From Blastobasis lacticolella (lineage: Eukaryota > Arthropoda > Insecta > Lepidoptera > Blastobasidae), in the NCBI GenBank assembly GCA_905147135.1, contig LR990059.1, positions 11,927,001-11,991,000 of the forward strand: a stretch of 64,000 nucleotides of DNA, in the 5' to 3' direction. The translations under genes were made by a program, and so were the position numbers. Below, piece by piece: positions 1-11,212 of this stretch. Position 1 is the first letter of the stretch; every line of letters starts with the position of its first letter. The notes under the pieces are model-generated. The model saw only the letters and a program-made list of their open reading frames with translations, was not told the origin of the DNA and searched no databases.

Positions 1-150
1 GTCCAAACAGTGTTTTCCTTTATTAATAACATCTTCTACCGTGAATGCTCTGAGGAACTGTTCGGACTACCAGATGAAGAGTTTCACCGTACCACTTCGT
101 TCGACCACCGCACGTTTTTCACAAAATTTCCTTCCTACGACCACACTTAG
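1..150 (+). pseudogene. C-terminal end of an ORF entering from the left edge, probably LINE-derived
   Basis: Frame 1 is open from the window edge for 49 codons and ends in TAG at 148-150. The peptide contains EELFGLPDEEFHRTTSF and then FFTKFPSYDHT, compositionally more protein-like than most frames here. A fragment resembling a common LINE 3' tail (core 'ctttccatcag') follows at about 180-290, which suggests these are the last codons of a LINE ORF and its 3' UTR. No catalytic motif lies inside the window, so family and function cannot be assigned, and a genuine host exon is not excluded. Confidence 0.35.
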
Positions 151-1039
151 GAACGAGATACATCTAAACCTTATCTCAAAGGCCATTACATCCACACCTC
201 GCTAGGTGTTGCGACAGCGGTGATCACTTTCCATCAGATGAACCGCACCATCGCCAGTACGATTTCCCATGAAACAAAAAATAATAATTAAATAATTCGA
301 TTAGATTGCAGATGTCCTGGACGACGGTGGCCGCTTTCCATCAGGTGGACAGTCCGCCCGTGTCTCCCTCAGCAATAAAAAAAAAAACAAAAAAAAAGTT
401 CGCGCGAATTAACTGAAAAATCGGCCAAACCTGGCAATGTAGCAGGCAGTAACTGCAAAGCCGAAGTAAATTTTGGGCGTTTGCATTTTTTACGAATAAC
501 CCGCAAGCGCCCCGGGCAGATAGGGAATTCGGCGAATTTACTACTTTTGCGGTGGCAGCGTTGTTCGCGCTTTGCAAATTGTCTACGGAACCCCCAATTT
601 TTGCAGTTCTACGTACGGAACTCTCTCTTGTTTTACTGAAACTAGAATTCTATTGGGGGTTAATAGTTTTGAACGTTGCAAACTAAACTGTAGCTACAAC
701 ATAGCCTAAACCTACAATTATAGGTATGGTTAATAGATTTAGTCCTCCAGGGAGGAAGGTAAGCTAGTAGATTACGAAGCCGTAGTTTATCATATGATAA
801 ACTGTCTCATAAACGTCTACTGTCGCAACCAAGAGGACTTTTTCTTGTACGTAGGATAACTTAATGGCACCTTCACAGTATATGTATGATACCTGAAAAA
901 AAAAATAGGTGTTTAAGCAATCAAGATAAATAAAAACCACATTTATTTCGGTGTTTATTATTATTAACCTACTGTAAAACACTAAGAACTGGTAAACTTA
1001 ATTTAGGTAGGTAAGTATCTGATTTAGAGACCAGTTCCA
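151..1039. other. Non-coding stretch with two LINE-tail fragments
   Basis: Two degraded copies of the 'ctttccatcaggtgg' LINE-tail repeat lie at about 180-290 and 318-378, the second ending in an A-run near 376. The rest is AT-rich with no recognisable gene. Confidence 0.4.
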
Positions 1040-1224
1040 GGGTTCCTATTTTTGGATCGCTCGCTTCGACTCGAACGGTTGTCAATTGAATATTTTCATA
1101 AATGACGCTGATTTTCCCTTTTTCAACCGTTCATTCATGCAATTTACAATATTGAATTTTTCATGCTACGCAGAACAATTGAGAACCGTTCGACTACGAG
1201 GCAAGCGATGTATAAATAGGCCCC
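1040..1224. mobile_element. MITE, 'GGGGCTC' TIR family, copy 1
   Basis: The ends form an imperfect inverted repeat of about 40 bp. The left end reads gggttcctatttttggatcg and the reverse complement of the right end reads ggggcctatttatacatcgc; both continue into a 'tcgaacggtt' motif. There is no coding capacity. Related copies lie near 35360, 39187, 59940 and 60077. No clear target-site duplication is visible, so the superfamily is not assigned. Confidence 0.7.
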
Positions 1225-2249
1225 AGTAGCTACGAACCTTAAATTAAGAAGTAAAAATTAACTAACACTGAAGTTCTTAATGTTTTCTAATGAAATATCT
1301 TTACGTTTTTATTAACTTTGGCCGACGTTCAGGCTAGGTAGAGTTTACTTTTGAAACTTAGGTTAATCTCATTATGCAAAGATATCTACAAGAATGTTTA
1401 GGAGTTACCTGACTCCTGGTGTGTAAATTCTCACGCCCAGGGGGTAGCTAGCAATAACCGTGTATACTAGGAGATTGAGTGTACTTTATGTTCTTGTAAG
1501 TAATGTGTTCCGAAATGCCAGAGCATTTCTGTGGTAGACATTATTCTCTGGCTAGACCAGTTCGGACCCACTAAAGCTAAGTAATTCATGGAAACAAATT
1601 ATCTTGACTGTGAAGTGTTCTTGAGATGATTCAAAGGGGCGGAGTTACTCTTGATAAAATTTAAGTTGTTTCTTTACCAGCCAAGGCACGGAAGACGAGT
1701 AGTTTCGCTTTTCTTCGCGAGCATAGGTCATTGATATCTACTTTTCTGACTTATAAGTTTTACCTGCTTTTGTAATAATAATAGGATTTCTAGGACTAGG
1801 ATTTCAGAGCTCCATCGACATAATATAGTTAAGATTGGACAAGTGCGGTCGTCCATGTAGATAGAGGTGGGGCGCGAGGAGAAGCTGTTCAGAGTTTACC
1901 GCTGATGGAGAGGTCGTCTGGAGGGAGAAGGAGTAGCATGGTAGGTTTTCCAAGGCGCTACATGAGCGTCACATGACCCTGTATATTAGCGGCGCTTTGG
2001 GGACCTCTTTGAGGAAGGCGAAGGGAAAATAAAGATATACAATATCTATTAACGGCACGTTGAACCTTAACTAAGTGTCAGCGATGGCTTGCTAAGAGAT
2101 AGAGTTTCAGAAATCAGTTCACGATAAAAAGTAAATCATACGTATCAACCACGTTGTTCCATTTGCTACGGCGGCCCTGACAAATCACTAAAAACTATGT
2201 TTACCTACCTATATACACAATATTTATTGTAAGAGGACTAAGGCGTTGT
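1225..2249. other. Unassigned AT-rich stretch
   Basis: No gene or clear repeat boundary seen. The part from about 1850 to 2030 is richer in G and less repeat-like than its surroundings, but no exon signals stand out. Confidence 0.4.
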
Positions 2250-2359
2250 CCTAATCAGCAACAGTCGTGCGACCACTGTCGTGCAACGGACATTACCCGA
2301 CCAATAGAAGGCCTCAAAACAACCTCATGACGATGGTCGTACGACCGTTGCCAATTAGG
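2250..2359. mobile_element. Short TIR element (about 110 bp)
   Basis: The two ends are inverted copies over about 26 bp: the left begins cctaatcagcaacagtcgtg and the reverse complement of the right begins cctaattggcaacggtcgta. It is too short to encode anything and fits a MITE. A duplicated target site could not be defined. Confidence 0.55.
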
Positions 2360-4040
2360 CCAGCACCTACGACCTTTTTTTTTAAAGTTTTAAACGCTCT
2401 GGAACGCGAACAAAACAATGTTCTGCAAAAAGGAAATTGCCGTAACAATGACTTAGCATTTTCCTTTGTATTTCTGATTTGTATTTTTATTAACTTTCTT
2501 AACAGATATAATTACTTTTACTCCAGTTTTAGAGCTTTTAACCTCCCCCTTATAGACAGAGTTAAATTCGAATGTTCTTTTTACATAAAATTGGAACGAA
2601 TCAGTTTCTCTTTGAAGACGAGAAGTTTCTTTAATTGGATATCCTTGATCCTGATCCTCCAATAGGGACAGAAACCGATCGAGAGAGTTTCTAAATTCCA
2701 ATAGAAACGAGGAATAAACTTTTTAATCCCTTTTAAATAAGCATGGAACAAAATGTTTGTTTTATTTACGTATTTATTTACTTGCTTCTCTTCCGTTATT
2801 TCTTTTGCTGAAATGACTTCCCAGTGACGAAAGAGACGACGGCATATTATGTTACCAATTAAATAAGTGGGTACCATCAAAATCAAAACGTGCAGGTAAC
2901 ATGTGTATATTCAATAGAGCGAACTTCGTGACCAAGTAATGGGTACCTAGGAACTCTTTCCCATTACTTTCGCTTGATAAAATATGCTTAAAATTATTCA
3001 CTATTAGTAATCACGAATAAACATTTTTATTATCAGCCGGTTTACATATCAAATCTCACATATCTACCGTAACATATTTTACAAGATATTGAATACCTAA
3101 CAATCGTTTCACTATTCAAATACTACTTTCATCATATTATTTATACGGTGCAGTCTATAATGTGCATTCAATAGCACCTATGTGTCTTGTCACATAAGTT
3201 GTACATACAGACTGTACATGCATGTCGTTAAATAGACGAGATTTAACAACCCTAGGCAAGATGCACTTACCAGGTAAAAGGCCACCCTATAAGTCACAGC
3301 ACGGAACACAAGAAGGCACTCCCACTCAAAAACACATTTCCAAGCCAATGCAAATGGAACAGTTCGACGGGACGTATCTCGGGAAAACATCGTCAGTTCG
3401 AACTTCGGGCAATAAACTTGAAATATTTGCACGAAAAAATAATTTATTGCGCAACTTCTTTTTTTATTTCTCTTCGCGGTGTTCGTGTCCCGTAATTCGT
3501 TGGATGCTAAATGATGTAAGTAGTTCTTCTATACGATTTGTTAAAAAAGAAAGTAAGTTTTAGTAGTGATTATGGTTGCTCGGTGGCGTTTGTATTGTGC
3601 TCGATCTTTATCAGACTGACCGGTTACGAATTAGTAAAAAAATTTGACAATATCTACTATTACTCCCATCATGCAATGCATTTATTTATTTATTTATTTT
3701 ATTTATTAATGCTAGAAGTGTTAACCCTAGATCTATTTAAAGCATAGAAAAGAACAGCAGCTATGGAATCGTCTCTCTAGATGGTGGTTTCAGGCGCCGG
3801 TTTGGCGCCTTCAAACAGACTCCGTCAGAATTTAAAAAATCTTAATTATAGATGAAGCCGAGTACTATTCGTAGTTTGTTGACACCTAGAAAGACATAGT
3901 TTGGTGAAATATGCAACGGTAAATGGTGACTCACTGACTGATCTCACAACATATACCTCTCCACTCGACGGATCGACCAGAAATTCATCTTGCAAATCTA
4001 TTACGACGTAGCAATCCGATAAGTATTGGTACTGGTCCAT
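2360..4040. other. AT-rich stretch with a TTTA microsatellite
   Basis: A (TTTA)n run lies at about 3678-3706. Overlapping short ORFs on both strands (2.3-2.9 and 3.2-3.6 kb) have no domain and look like chance. A minus-strand frame at 3846-4040 contains a peptide LVDPSSGEVYV that faintly recalls a cadherin repeat, discussed as a finding. Confidence 0.4.
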
Positions 4041-4545
4041 GCGGAAAAGTCGTAGGCATAAAGGAATTGCTTAAACAAAAAACTGCATAAACCCCAATCT
4101 GCTAACAAAGTTGTATTTATTCATTATGAGCGAAATAAAAAACAATCAACACTCCATTATCGTAATTGCCGTAACTTACATCGTTGTATGCTATGTGGGA
4201 TGGAGGTAATATACATTAATGCGGGATGATTGCAAAGAGTGATGTCGATGCTAACATAGACAAGTATGTAAATGTTTTTGCAATGAACTGAATGTCACTC
4301 TTTGTCTGTCCGCGTATCACACAAAAACTACTGAACGAATTTTGATTAGGTTTTGAGAGTTTGGTAGCTTAAAGCCCAAGGTATAATCTAAGCTATATTT
4401 CATCTAATTTCGTTAGGTAGAACCAGATATACAGCTTGACCTCCCCGTTCATACAATACGGAGGTAATTGAAAACGGTAACGCGGGCAAAAGGCAAACTG
4501 TCATAAAACTATTTTCACGCGGGAAAAGTCGCGGGCAAAAGCTAC
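4041..4545. repeat. Decayed lepidopteran dispersed repeat
   Basis: From about 4280 the sequence reads like a widespread lepidopteran repeat: a 'gtctgtccgcg' stretch, then 'aactactgaacgaattttg', and finally a 'gcgggcaaaag' ending near 4545. It is degenerate and non-coding; exact ends are not determined. Confidence 0.45.
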
Positions 4546-4680
4546 TTGAATATAATTTCAGCCATCTGGTTTCGGACGGCGCGTAGATGGCGCAATCTGG
4601 ATGTCCAATTTTCCCTCACTTTTCGCAGCAATTGCAGTCGTATTTCGCTAATAACTCGGCATCTAGACAACCTAAATGAC

Positions 4681-4905
4681 CTCTTCTACGAAAGGGGTGG
4701 TTATTGCCATAATCTCCACGCCTGGCAGGCGGGTTTGAGATCGCAGAATTATACATTTAACAATGGAAAAAGTCCATTTTGCAGCCTACGGAGACTAAAT
4801 CGTTTGCCTCGAAAACATTGGTCGCCTACGAAACCACCCACGAAAACACCCACGAGTGTAACGAGGGTTGGTGCTATTCTACTCCCGGACACCACACGGC
4901 CAATT
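4681..4905 (-). repeat. 261-bp family element, truncated copy
   Basis: Matches the better-bounded copy at 15110-15370 through segments such as 'ggcaggcgggtttgagatcg' and 'cctcgaaaacattggtcgcc'. Strand is set by the (ATG)-like tail seen in the 15.1 kb copy. Non-coding. Confidence 0.65.
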
Positions 4906-5243
4906 AACATAGATAAACACTTTATTGCTCATACAAAACCTAACACAGTAGATACAGTTAAAATTATTGAGACAGTGGGCAAAGGCGCCCTTATCGCTAC
5001 AAGCCATCTTTTCGACCTTCACAACCTTCACAGAAATTTAGAAGAGAAATCAAACAGCAAGTAGAATTGAGCACTTTAAAACAATCAGCCAGGAATACAT
5101 AATTATAAAAGACACATACAAAAAGTAGTAATAATACTGTAATTAATTGAAAATTAACAAACTAATTATCATATATTAGTATAGCTAGTGTCAAATAAGA
5201 AGAGACTTGGCGGGTCACGTGGTTCGACTTGCGCTGTATACGA

Positions 5244-5460
5244 TTATCTGCGCGAAATCCCCTCCACTGCCATTTGACAAGTCTCTTTTTTCGTGACGCG
5301 GATTATAACATTTGAGAAATAAAATTTCCGAAGTTTTGTTTTGAAAATAGGCAGAGATTCTGACTCACGTATCTCCAGTGGTAACTCATTCCATAGGTGA
5401 GTATCCTTGACCGTAAAGGAATCAAGGAAACACATCCTCAAATAAAATAATCTAATGGAA
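5244..5460 (-). pseudogene. Non-LTR retrotransposon ORF2 C-terminal fragment
   Basis: The minus-strand frame encodes a peptide containing HLWNELPLEIRESESLPIFK. This is the pattern W-N-x-L-P-x-x-I-R-x-x-x-S-L-x-x-F-K found just downstream of reverse transcriptase at the C-terminus of many CR1-, jockey- and LOA-type LINEs. The catalytic RT domain is missing, so this is a dead 5'-truncated remnant. Which LINE clade it belongs to cannot be decided from about 65 residues. Confidence 0.6.
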
Positions 5461-5575
5461 TTAGATTACACGAGCTCGGTGGCTAATTACGTGAAATTAT
5501 TCGTTGATGTTGATTTTCCATCCAAAATTGTGTTCAAGCCGAATCATGTTCAAACACAATGGTATTAAATTATCT

Positions 5576-6493
5576 TTTTAATAAAGCTAGTAATCACAGA
5601 TATTAAAAATATTTTTCTTTGTTTATCTTTATTCAAGGAGCTTTGTCCAAAGACAATGGACTCCACTATATTATCTTTACATAGTAAACAAAGTCGCTTC
5701 CCGGCGTATCTATGTACGCATAGATCTTTTAAACTACGCAACGGATTTTAATGCGGTTTTCAACAATAGATTTAGTGATTCATGAGGAAGGTTCACAAGT
5801 AACAGAGTAGATGAGTATTTAGCTATAATTTATACGCATATGCCAAAATGGACGATTGAATAGCTACTATTTCTCTTAGTACTTAGATGAACAATATTAG
5901 CTTTTCTTCCAGTCAATTGACGTCAAGGCTCTAGCAATTGGCCCACATTTAAAGAATATTGATTACAACTGAACTCCAAATGAATAAATGAAATGCATTA
6001 GATGGTGTCTACATCGCAATAGAAGAATGTACAATACATTAATTTCCATTCATCGAGATTGCCATCCAAATCCCGATCGCTATATAAATAAATTAACGAA
6101 TCTAATTTGAATAAGTATTAGATTTCCGACATTAATGGTAATACGTCTACAGGATGATTAATATTCCTCTATGGAAGAAGTATCGTGAAGTAAGGCAATT
6201 AGGTTCCCTCCGGTTTTAAGAGTTATTCAGTCGTAAAAATGTTCAAATGAAACAAAAACACCTATCAATTACGGAAGATCCGGCTGTCGGGCCCGGGATG
6301 GCTCGCCTCGCGCCCGACTCACACGCACAGAGTGATATTAAATATTTAATTCATATTTTTCATTCGAAACCCAAAAAAAATTGAATATCGAGGGTGAAGT
6401 AAGTTCCTATGGGAAAAACAAAAGGACTTTTAACACTAGAGTGGTAACCTGGGACTATATTATGTCCCTAAGTGTTTTTTATTAATAACTTTG
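5576..6493. other. Non-coding stretch with one common repeat
   Basis: A dispersed repeat at about 5690-5830 (motifs 'gtcgcttcccggcg' and 'gattcatgaggaagg') resembles a family frequent in Lepidoptera. The rest holds no recognised gene. Confidence 0.4.
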
Positions 6494-7075
6494 CAAGGTT
6501 AAGAGGAGTCTCTCCCGAGCGCGATGCACACAAAAGTAGTTTGATCATATTTTCAATATTACACTATCAACGCCAATGAAATTTTGTAGATGTGATCCAG
6601 AATCCAATATTTATCTTTGTGGTTTTTCAGATTTTCGTTAAAATATATTGTTGTTGTGATTAAACATTTCCATACAAATTTTAAATCCTGTGTTATTGGT
6701 TTCTAGATCACGATCAAATACAAATTTTATTACCTTTGCAACCGTGCTATTGAAAATATGATCAAACTAAAATAAATAATGGTGGACAAATTCACACAGC
6801 GCCATCTAGACCCAAACTAAGCAAAGCTTATACTATGGGTGCTAGATAACTGATATACTACTTAAATACTCTTTTTTAAATACTTACTTATTATACATAG
6901 AACACCCAGACCCGTTACAGAAATAAAAATTCATCATTTAAATTTCTGCCCAGCCGGGAATCGGACCCAGGACCTCTTGCGTGGCTGAATGGCATGTTGA
7001 CCACTGAACCACTCAGGTCGTACAATCTCTGTTTGTATGGAGCACGCTGGAGCGCGCTTTGGCGAAACTAGCCTT
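6494..7075. mobile_element. TIR element interrupted near its right end by a SINE
   Basis: The left arm carries tagtttgatcatattttcaa (from about 6537) and the inverse tttgaaaatatgatcaaact-like sequence occurs at about 6752-6773. The outer end, with gtttgtatggagcacgctgg and 'gaaactagcc', resumes only after a SINE at 6782-7021. The same ends are contiguous in the copy at 30.03-30.28 kb, which supports later SINE insertion here. No coding capacity. Confidence 0.6.
6782..7021 (-). mobile_element. tRNA-derived SINE, family A, full-length copy nested in a MITE
   Basis: On the minus strand it begins acgacctgagtggttcagtg and contains RNA polymerase III box A-like (TGGTTCAGTGGTCAAC) and box B-like (GGTCCGATTCCC) motifs, then a body ending in 'gatggcgctgtgtgaatttg'. 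At 240 bp it is the typical length of this family in the window; other copies are at 14.6, 17.4, 38.6, 45.4 and 54.9 kb. The tRNA-like head is a SINE promoter, not a functional tRNA gene. Confidence 0.8.
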
Positions 7076-8116
7076 GATTTGTGTCCCTTTATTCATCCAG
7101 TATTTGAATTCAAATTTATAACATTACTTGCTTTCCTATACACACAAACACCATGTTACCGACAAAAGTAACATCCGCGCTTAGCTCCTCATATATCTGG
7201 CATACTTCCCCGTCCTGTATTTCCCAGTTGACATGTCAGCAGATACTCCTTATCGTCCCAGATTGATGACACGGAACACAAAAAGGACTCGCACGCGTTC
7301 GCCGACTGGGGATTGACGAATGTGTTACGCAATTTTGTTAGCGCCTCTGCGAGTCTTAAGAAACAACACGCTGTATGTACACATGTAGGTTGTCTCTTTC
7401 TTTTTAATCCCCGACGCGAATGGAGACGTGTTATAAAGTTTAACATGCGTATCTGTGTATATGTGTGTCTGAGGCGTTATTGGCTGGAGAAATTTCGATG
7501 CGGTTATTATTATTTGATAATGGAGATTGTTCTTGATATGCTGAAGCATAGCATATTTATAGCTAAGATTTTAATGAATTAAAATCGGTTCAGTAATTTG
7601 GAAATTGATGAGTAGTTGATAGTATAAACTTTGTCGAAAGATTTCCAACTTCAGTCGGTTAGCATATTCAGTGACTATTTTTGAATAATCTGAGGTAGAT
7701 ACGTTCATAATCAGCAGTTAGCAGTCATATCTACTTTCTGATTATTATTATTTCTATTACGACTAAGTTTTACTTACCTTACTGCGATGATATAAAATCC
7801 GATAATGAAACAAGAAAGTACTAAAACCTAAAATAAGTAATGAGGACTATTCATCCTGCAAATTACTGGCTATAAAGTGCGTAGTAATATTTTTTTATTC
7901 AAGCTTTTAGGTTAATGAAAGATGGTGCCAAAAAAATTAATGATTGATTACTTGCGCTTCAGATTGTACAAAATATATTGTAATAATAAAACCGGAAAGT
8001 GACATTTCATTAACATGATATTCAAATTGTTTTACATTTCATAATTACATGCGGTATTTTCTGCGGATAATATAATAAAGAGAAACGATTTAATTTGTTG
8101 TTTGTTTGTTTTTATC
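7076..8116. other. Unassigned stretch
   Basis: Overlapping ORFs of 74-89 codons on both strands near 7.2-7.6 kb show no domain or repeat identity. No gene recognised; AT-rich beyond 7.6 kb. Confidence 0.4.
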
Positions 8117-8254
8117 ATATTGGCGTTAATATCCCGATTATGCTACCTGTGTGGTAATTACCTGATCGCCAAATCCTGGATCATGTCGGACGTCAAGGCA
8201 TACCCCGGGCCCTCGTCTTCGAGAGCGCAACCGGGACATTAACGCTAAGATGAT
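8117..8254 (+). repeat. SINE family B, 3' fragments in opposed orientation
   Basis: The segment 8148-8254 matches the family B tail ('gccaaatcctggatcatg', 'cccgggccctcg', 'attaacgctaagatgat'). Just before it, 8117-8142 is a short inverted piece of the same end ('ggcgttaatatcccg'), so two 3' ends meet head to head. Confidence 0.6.
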
Positions 8255-8271
8255 TTTTTTTTCTTTTTATC

Positions 8272-8530
8272 ATCATCAGCCTATACTAGTCTACAGCTGG
8301 CTATAGGCCTCCTTCAACGAGCACCAATACACCCTGTCCTTAGCTTGCCGCATCCAGCATCCAGCAGCCTTTCGCAAATCGTCACTCCATCTGGCCGGAA
8401 GGCTTCCGACACCACGCTTACCGAGTCGCGGTCTTCACTTAAGAACTCGTTTATCCCAGCGGTTGTCGGTTCGTCGGCAAACATGGCTAGCCCACTGTCA
8501 CTTTAGCGTACTAATTCTGTGCGCTATGTC
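8272..8530 (-). pseudogene. RTE-type LINE ORF C-terminal remnant
   Basis: The plus strand opens with 'atcatcatcagcc' followed by a degenerate 'cagctggctataggcctcc'. On the minus strand this corresponds to the end of an RTE-class LINE ORF (E-A-Y-x-Q-x-W-like ending), preceded by a diverged G-R-P-x-x-R-W-x-D segment, and the (ATG)n run fits the RTE 3' tail. Stops and indels interrupt it. Only the region downstream of reverse transcriptase remains. Confidence 0.5.
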
Positions 8531-10193
8531 AGTTCGACTCTGTTTGTCATTGTCGGGCACTGACCGGCTCTGTCTGGTATTGTCTGACACGGCCCGGTAG
8601 TACTCGGCGTGGGGTATGTATAATCCGACCGTGGAGCGGCGAACATGTCACTGTGTGTTTCCTTCCTACTTTCCTACCCATCCCCCCTTTTTTTGAAATA
8701 CACAATTACAAAATTAAAAGATTTATACAGATATTTAATATCCAACTCAATAAAGTTTGAATTTAAATCAGTAACTTCGGTTCTCTGTCCGAATTCTATT
8801 TACTTACTTATCTCATAAACTGTACGTTTTCATTCCATTTTGATAGTAGACTTTTGTTAATTAACAAAATTCGTAGCTATTCGTACTATACATTCGTACT
8901 TAGGCATATATATCCTTGCTGCTAATTGTGGACCGCAAAATTGTACAGACACCATATTGTCGCCGAGTGTGGAAAAGAGATAGTTACAGCTACATTGTCT
9001 GAGAGAAAGGGACAGAAGAATTAGTTGAAGCCAACGATAATAAGGCGGCTTCCCTTAATCATGGAATCCTTTGCGCCTTTCTTGTCTTCTGTTGTAATAT
9101 GTATCTACAGAGATTACGGGGACATGCAATCTTGATACTTTGAGAAATAGTGTACGAGTGTATTGTAATTCTTGAAAAAGTGTTATTTTAATTCAATATA
9201 TAATACTTTTCTATAGGTACTAGTTTAAAGACTGACAATAAAATGAAACGAAATGAAAAAAGTAAAAAAATATTTTAAAATTAAACTTCAATGTTAAGCC
9301 GGATTTAAGCTAACCAGGACTACAAAATTCGCTACCAAAACGCGTTGCTAAAGAATTGTGTGAATTTACATGGTTGATATAGGACCAGACGCTACTTACC
9401 ATATTCTACTTCATTGAGATGCCATTGCAACTATTTTGGCAAAGATTCTGTTTGCTATTAGCAGTTTTTGTTTCACTAAAATAGCCTCAACTCAACTTTA
9501 GGGCTGCAATTCGCATACTGAGTATCACCGTCACGAGATAGCACAAACAGCATTGAAACAGCAACTGCTACCGAACCATATAAGTATACTCTACGTTTCC
9601 CTATGCCAGCGTACATATTGCATAAATATAGTCTACATATTGCGTGCAGTTGCAAGCCGCAAGGCTTAATTACAATTCTGCCAATATCTGGCTGAATAAG
9701 TTGGGGTTGTGTTGGCGCAGCAATGTACGTGAAATAAAACTGTGTTTCTTCGGCATGTACAGTGACAGTGGACTTGTATCCCTTTAGTCCCATTTGGTAG
9801 CTAAAAATAGTAATGACATGTACAAAAATTTAGGTATTAAAATTATTTACAAATTTCGGGATCAACAACTACTCCTATACATTTAATGAATGTTGCTTCG
9901 TGCGTTGCTTGAATGAAACAAGTTTAAATTTAAACAAATATTGTAAGATCCTGTTGGTAAAATCGCCATAATCGTAAAAGCTAGCTTTTTGATTAGACTA
10001 TTTTAGACTACAAAATAGGGCCAATCCATCGAATGCGCGCCCAGCGCTCGACCTCCTCAAAACAGCAGAGCGATTAACTACGTTTAACGATTGAACGTTT
10101 CCATTATTGTTCGTATATTTTGCAATTACGCCCATACTCCAAGTGTCAATATTGACATATGACAACGAAAACGTTCAACCGATAATAATCTTC
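8531..10193. other. Unassigned stretch
   Basis: The minus-strand ATG ORF at 9476-9793 (105 codons) is the longest here, but it has no recognisable domain, no clear splice sites at its ends and no homologous copy in the window. Otherwise AT-rich non-coding DNA. Confidence 0.35.
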
Positions 10194-10603
10194 GGGTCTA
10201 AAAAGGCCACATTAGCATTCAAAATGCGTCACTTAGTTCTAATATTGGCCACCAGCGGGGCTATTGGCTAAATCAGTTGACAACTGTATTTGACACTAGA
10301 TAATTCTACACCACGTCATCTACGTTGAAAACTGGCAATAGCGTCTACCAAATTAGAGTAGTGTCAGATTTTTTTATGTCAAATTCAGTTGTCCACTGAG
10401 ATAGCCGACAGGCCCTCAGATCATAATGTGGCTTTTTTTGATTTGTGGAGCGTTTCAAAATATGATCCATATTAATTTGTCACGAACTTATCTGCAGCGC
10501 CGTTGTTGTTGACATTGACATGGCCATTCAAAATGGCGTCACTTAGTTCCAGTATTGGCCACCGGATCATAATATGAAGCGCTAATGTGGCCTTTTTAGA
10601 CCC
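10194..10603. mobile_element. TIR element with 22-bp termini and internal duplication, host of a nested element
   Basis: The left end (gggtctaaaaaggccacatt) is an exact inverse of the right end, with the match extending about 22 bp. Inside the two ends lies a direct repeat of about 75 bp ('attcaaaatggcgtcactta', 'attggccacc', 'gatcataat') present at about 10219-10255 plus 10420-10430, and again at about 10527-10575. A second element at 10256-10416 splits the left copy. No coding capacity; superfamily unassigned. Confidence 0.7.
10256..10416. mobile_element. Nested TIR element, 161 bp, flanked by CAG
   Basis: The left end (cggggctattggctaaatca) and the reverse complement of the right end (agggcctgtcggctatctca) form inverted repeats that continue through a 'ttgacaactg' segment for about 38 bp. 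It is flanked on both sides by CAG (10253-10255 and 10417-10419). Removing it restores the sequence seen in the other internal repeat of the host element ('gccaccRgatcataat'), good evidence for a real insertion. Confidence 0.65.
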
Positions 10604-10856
10604 CTGGTCTTGATTTTCATCGCATTTCGACAGCGACGATCAAAACACTTTGTTCGACATACAGAGAGTTGTCTTTGAACGGGGGGTGTAAATGGGTTGC
10701 GTGGCGTCCGCGACGTTGAATAACATTTAGGAAGCCACAGGCTCATTGCGAGATTGGATGGTATTGTTTAAATTAAAAATGTAATGTGGGCAGTTTAATG
10801 GTCTGAGACTTTGAAATAATAAAGAGCGCGAAACACGTTCGCGAACTCCACACCAA

Positions 10857-11212
10857 CGAAATGAAAATGCTGCGGGGGGTGGATGTGCGGGGTTACGCGA
10901 CTCGATCGAGTACGTAATGAGTAAATCCGTGGCAGACTTGGCGGGAGGGACATCGCAGATAATATCGAGGAGGCTCGTCTGCCCTGGTTTGGTCACGTGT
11001 TGCTTGAACTAGGTACCTGAACCTGCCGGTTTCAGAAAACAGGCCCCGTGGGCGATTCAAGAAGCAATGGATTGACATAGCTGAGTCGAATGCGAGAGGC
11101 ACAGGCTCTAGACGAGAAGATGCCGAAGACCAGGCGAAGTGGAGAAGAATGAGTAGAAAAGCCGACCCTGGCTGAGGCCGAGATAAGCACTAAGACGATG
11201 ATGATAATGACG
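10857..11212 (+). pseudogene. RTE-type LINE ORF C-terminus with GATGAT tail
   Basis: In broken frames the plus strand encodes the segment after the RT domain of an RTE-clade LINE: a K-M-L-R-W-like start, E-A-R-L-P-W-F-G-H-V, G-R-F-K-K-Q-W-I-D, E-D-A-E-D-Q-A-K-W-R-R-M-S-R-K-A-D-P-G, then a stop and a short (GATGAT) tail at about 11195-11212. The same segment recurs at 22462-22776. Frameshifts and missing catalytic domains make it dead. Confidence 0.7.

Larger units (their letters stand above)
4546..5575. repeat. Degraded copy of the element seen at 35.45-36.13 kb, interrupted by later insertions
   Basis: The left part (about 4548-4672, including 'cacttttcgcagcaa' and 'ttcgctaataactc') matches sequence near 35.55-35.78 kb and 22.32-22.44 kb. 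The right part (about 5465-5560, including 'gtgaaattattcgttgatgtt') matches 35.92-35.96 kb. Between them lie a 261-bp-family element and a LINE fragment, so the parent copy was broken by insertions or rearranged. The 172-codon ORF running through it is a by-product. Confidence 0.4.

Noticed and set aside
4546..5064. 172-codon ORF
   Set aside because: It runs through a foldback-element relic and a 261-bp-family copy. The peptide has no domain and changes character at the element boundary.
9476..9793. 105-codon minus ORF with an ATG
   Set aside because: No domain, no convincing splice sites and no conservation evidence. A length like this is expected by chance in 64 kb on six frames.
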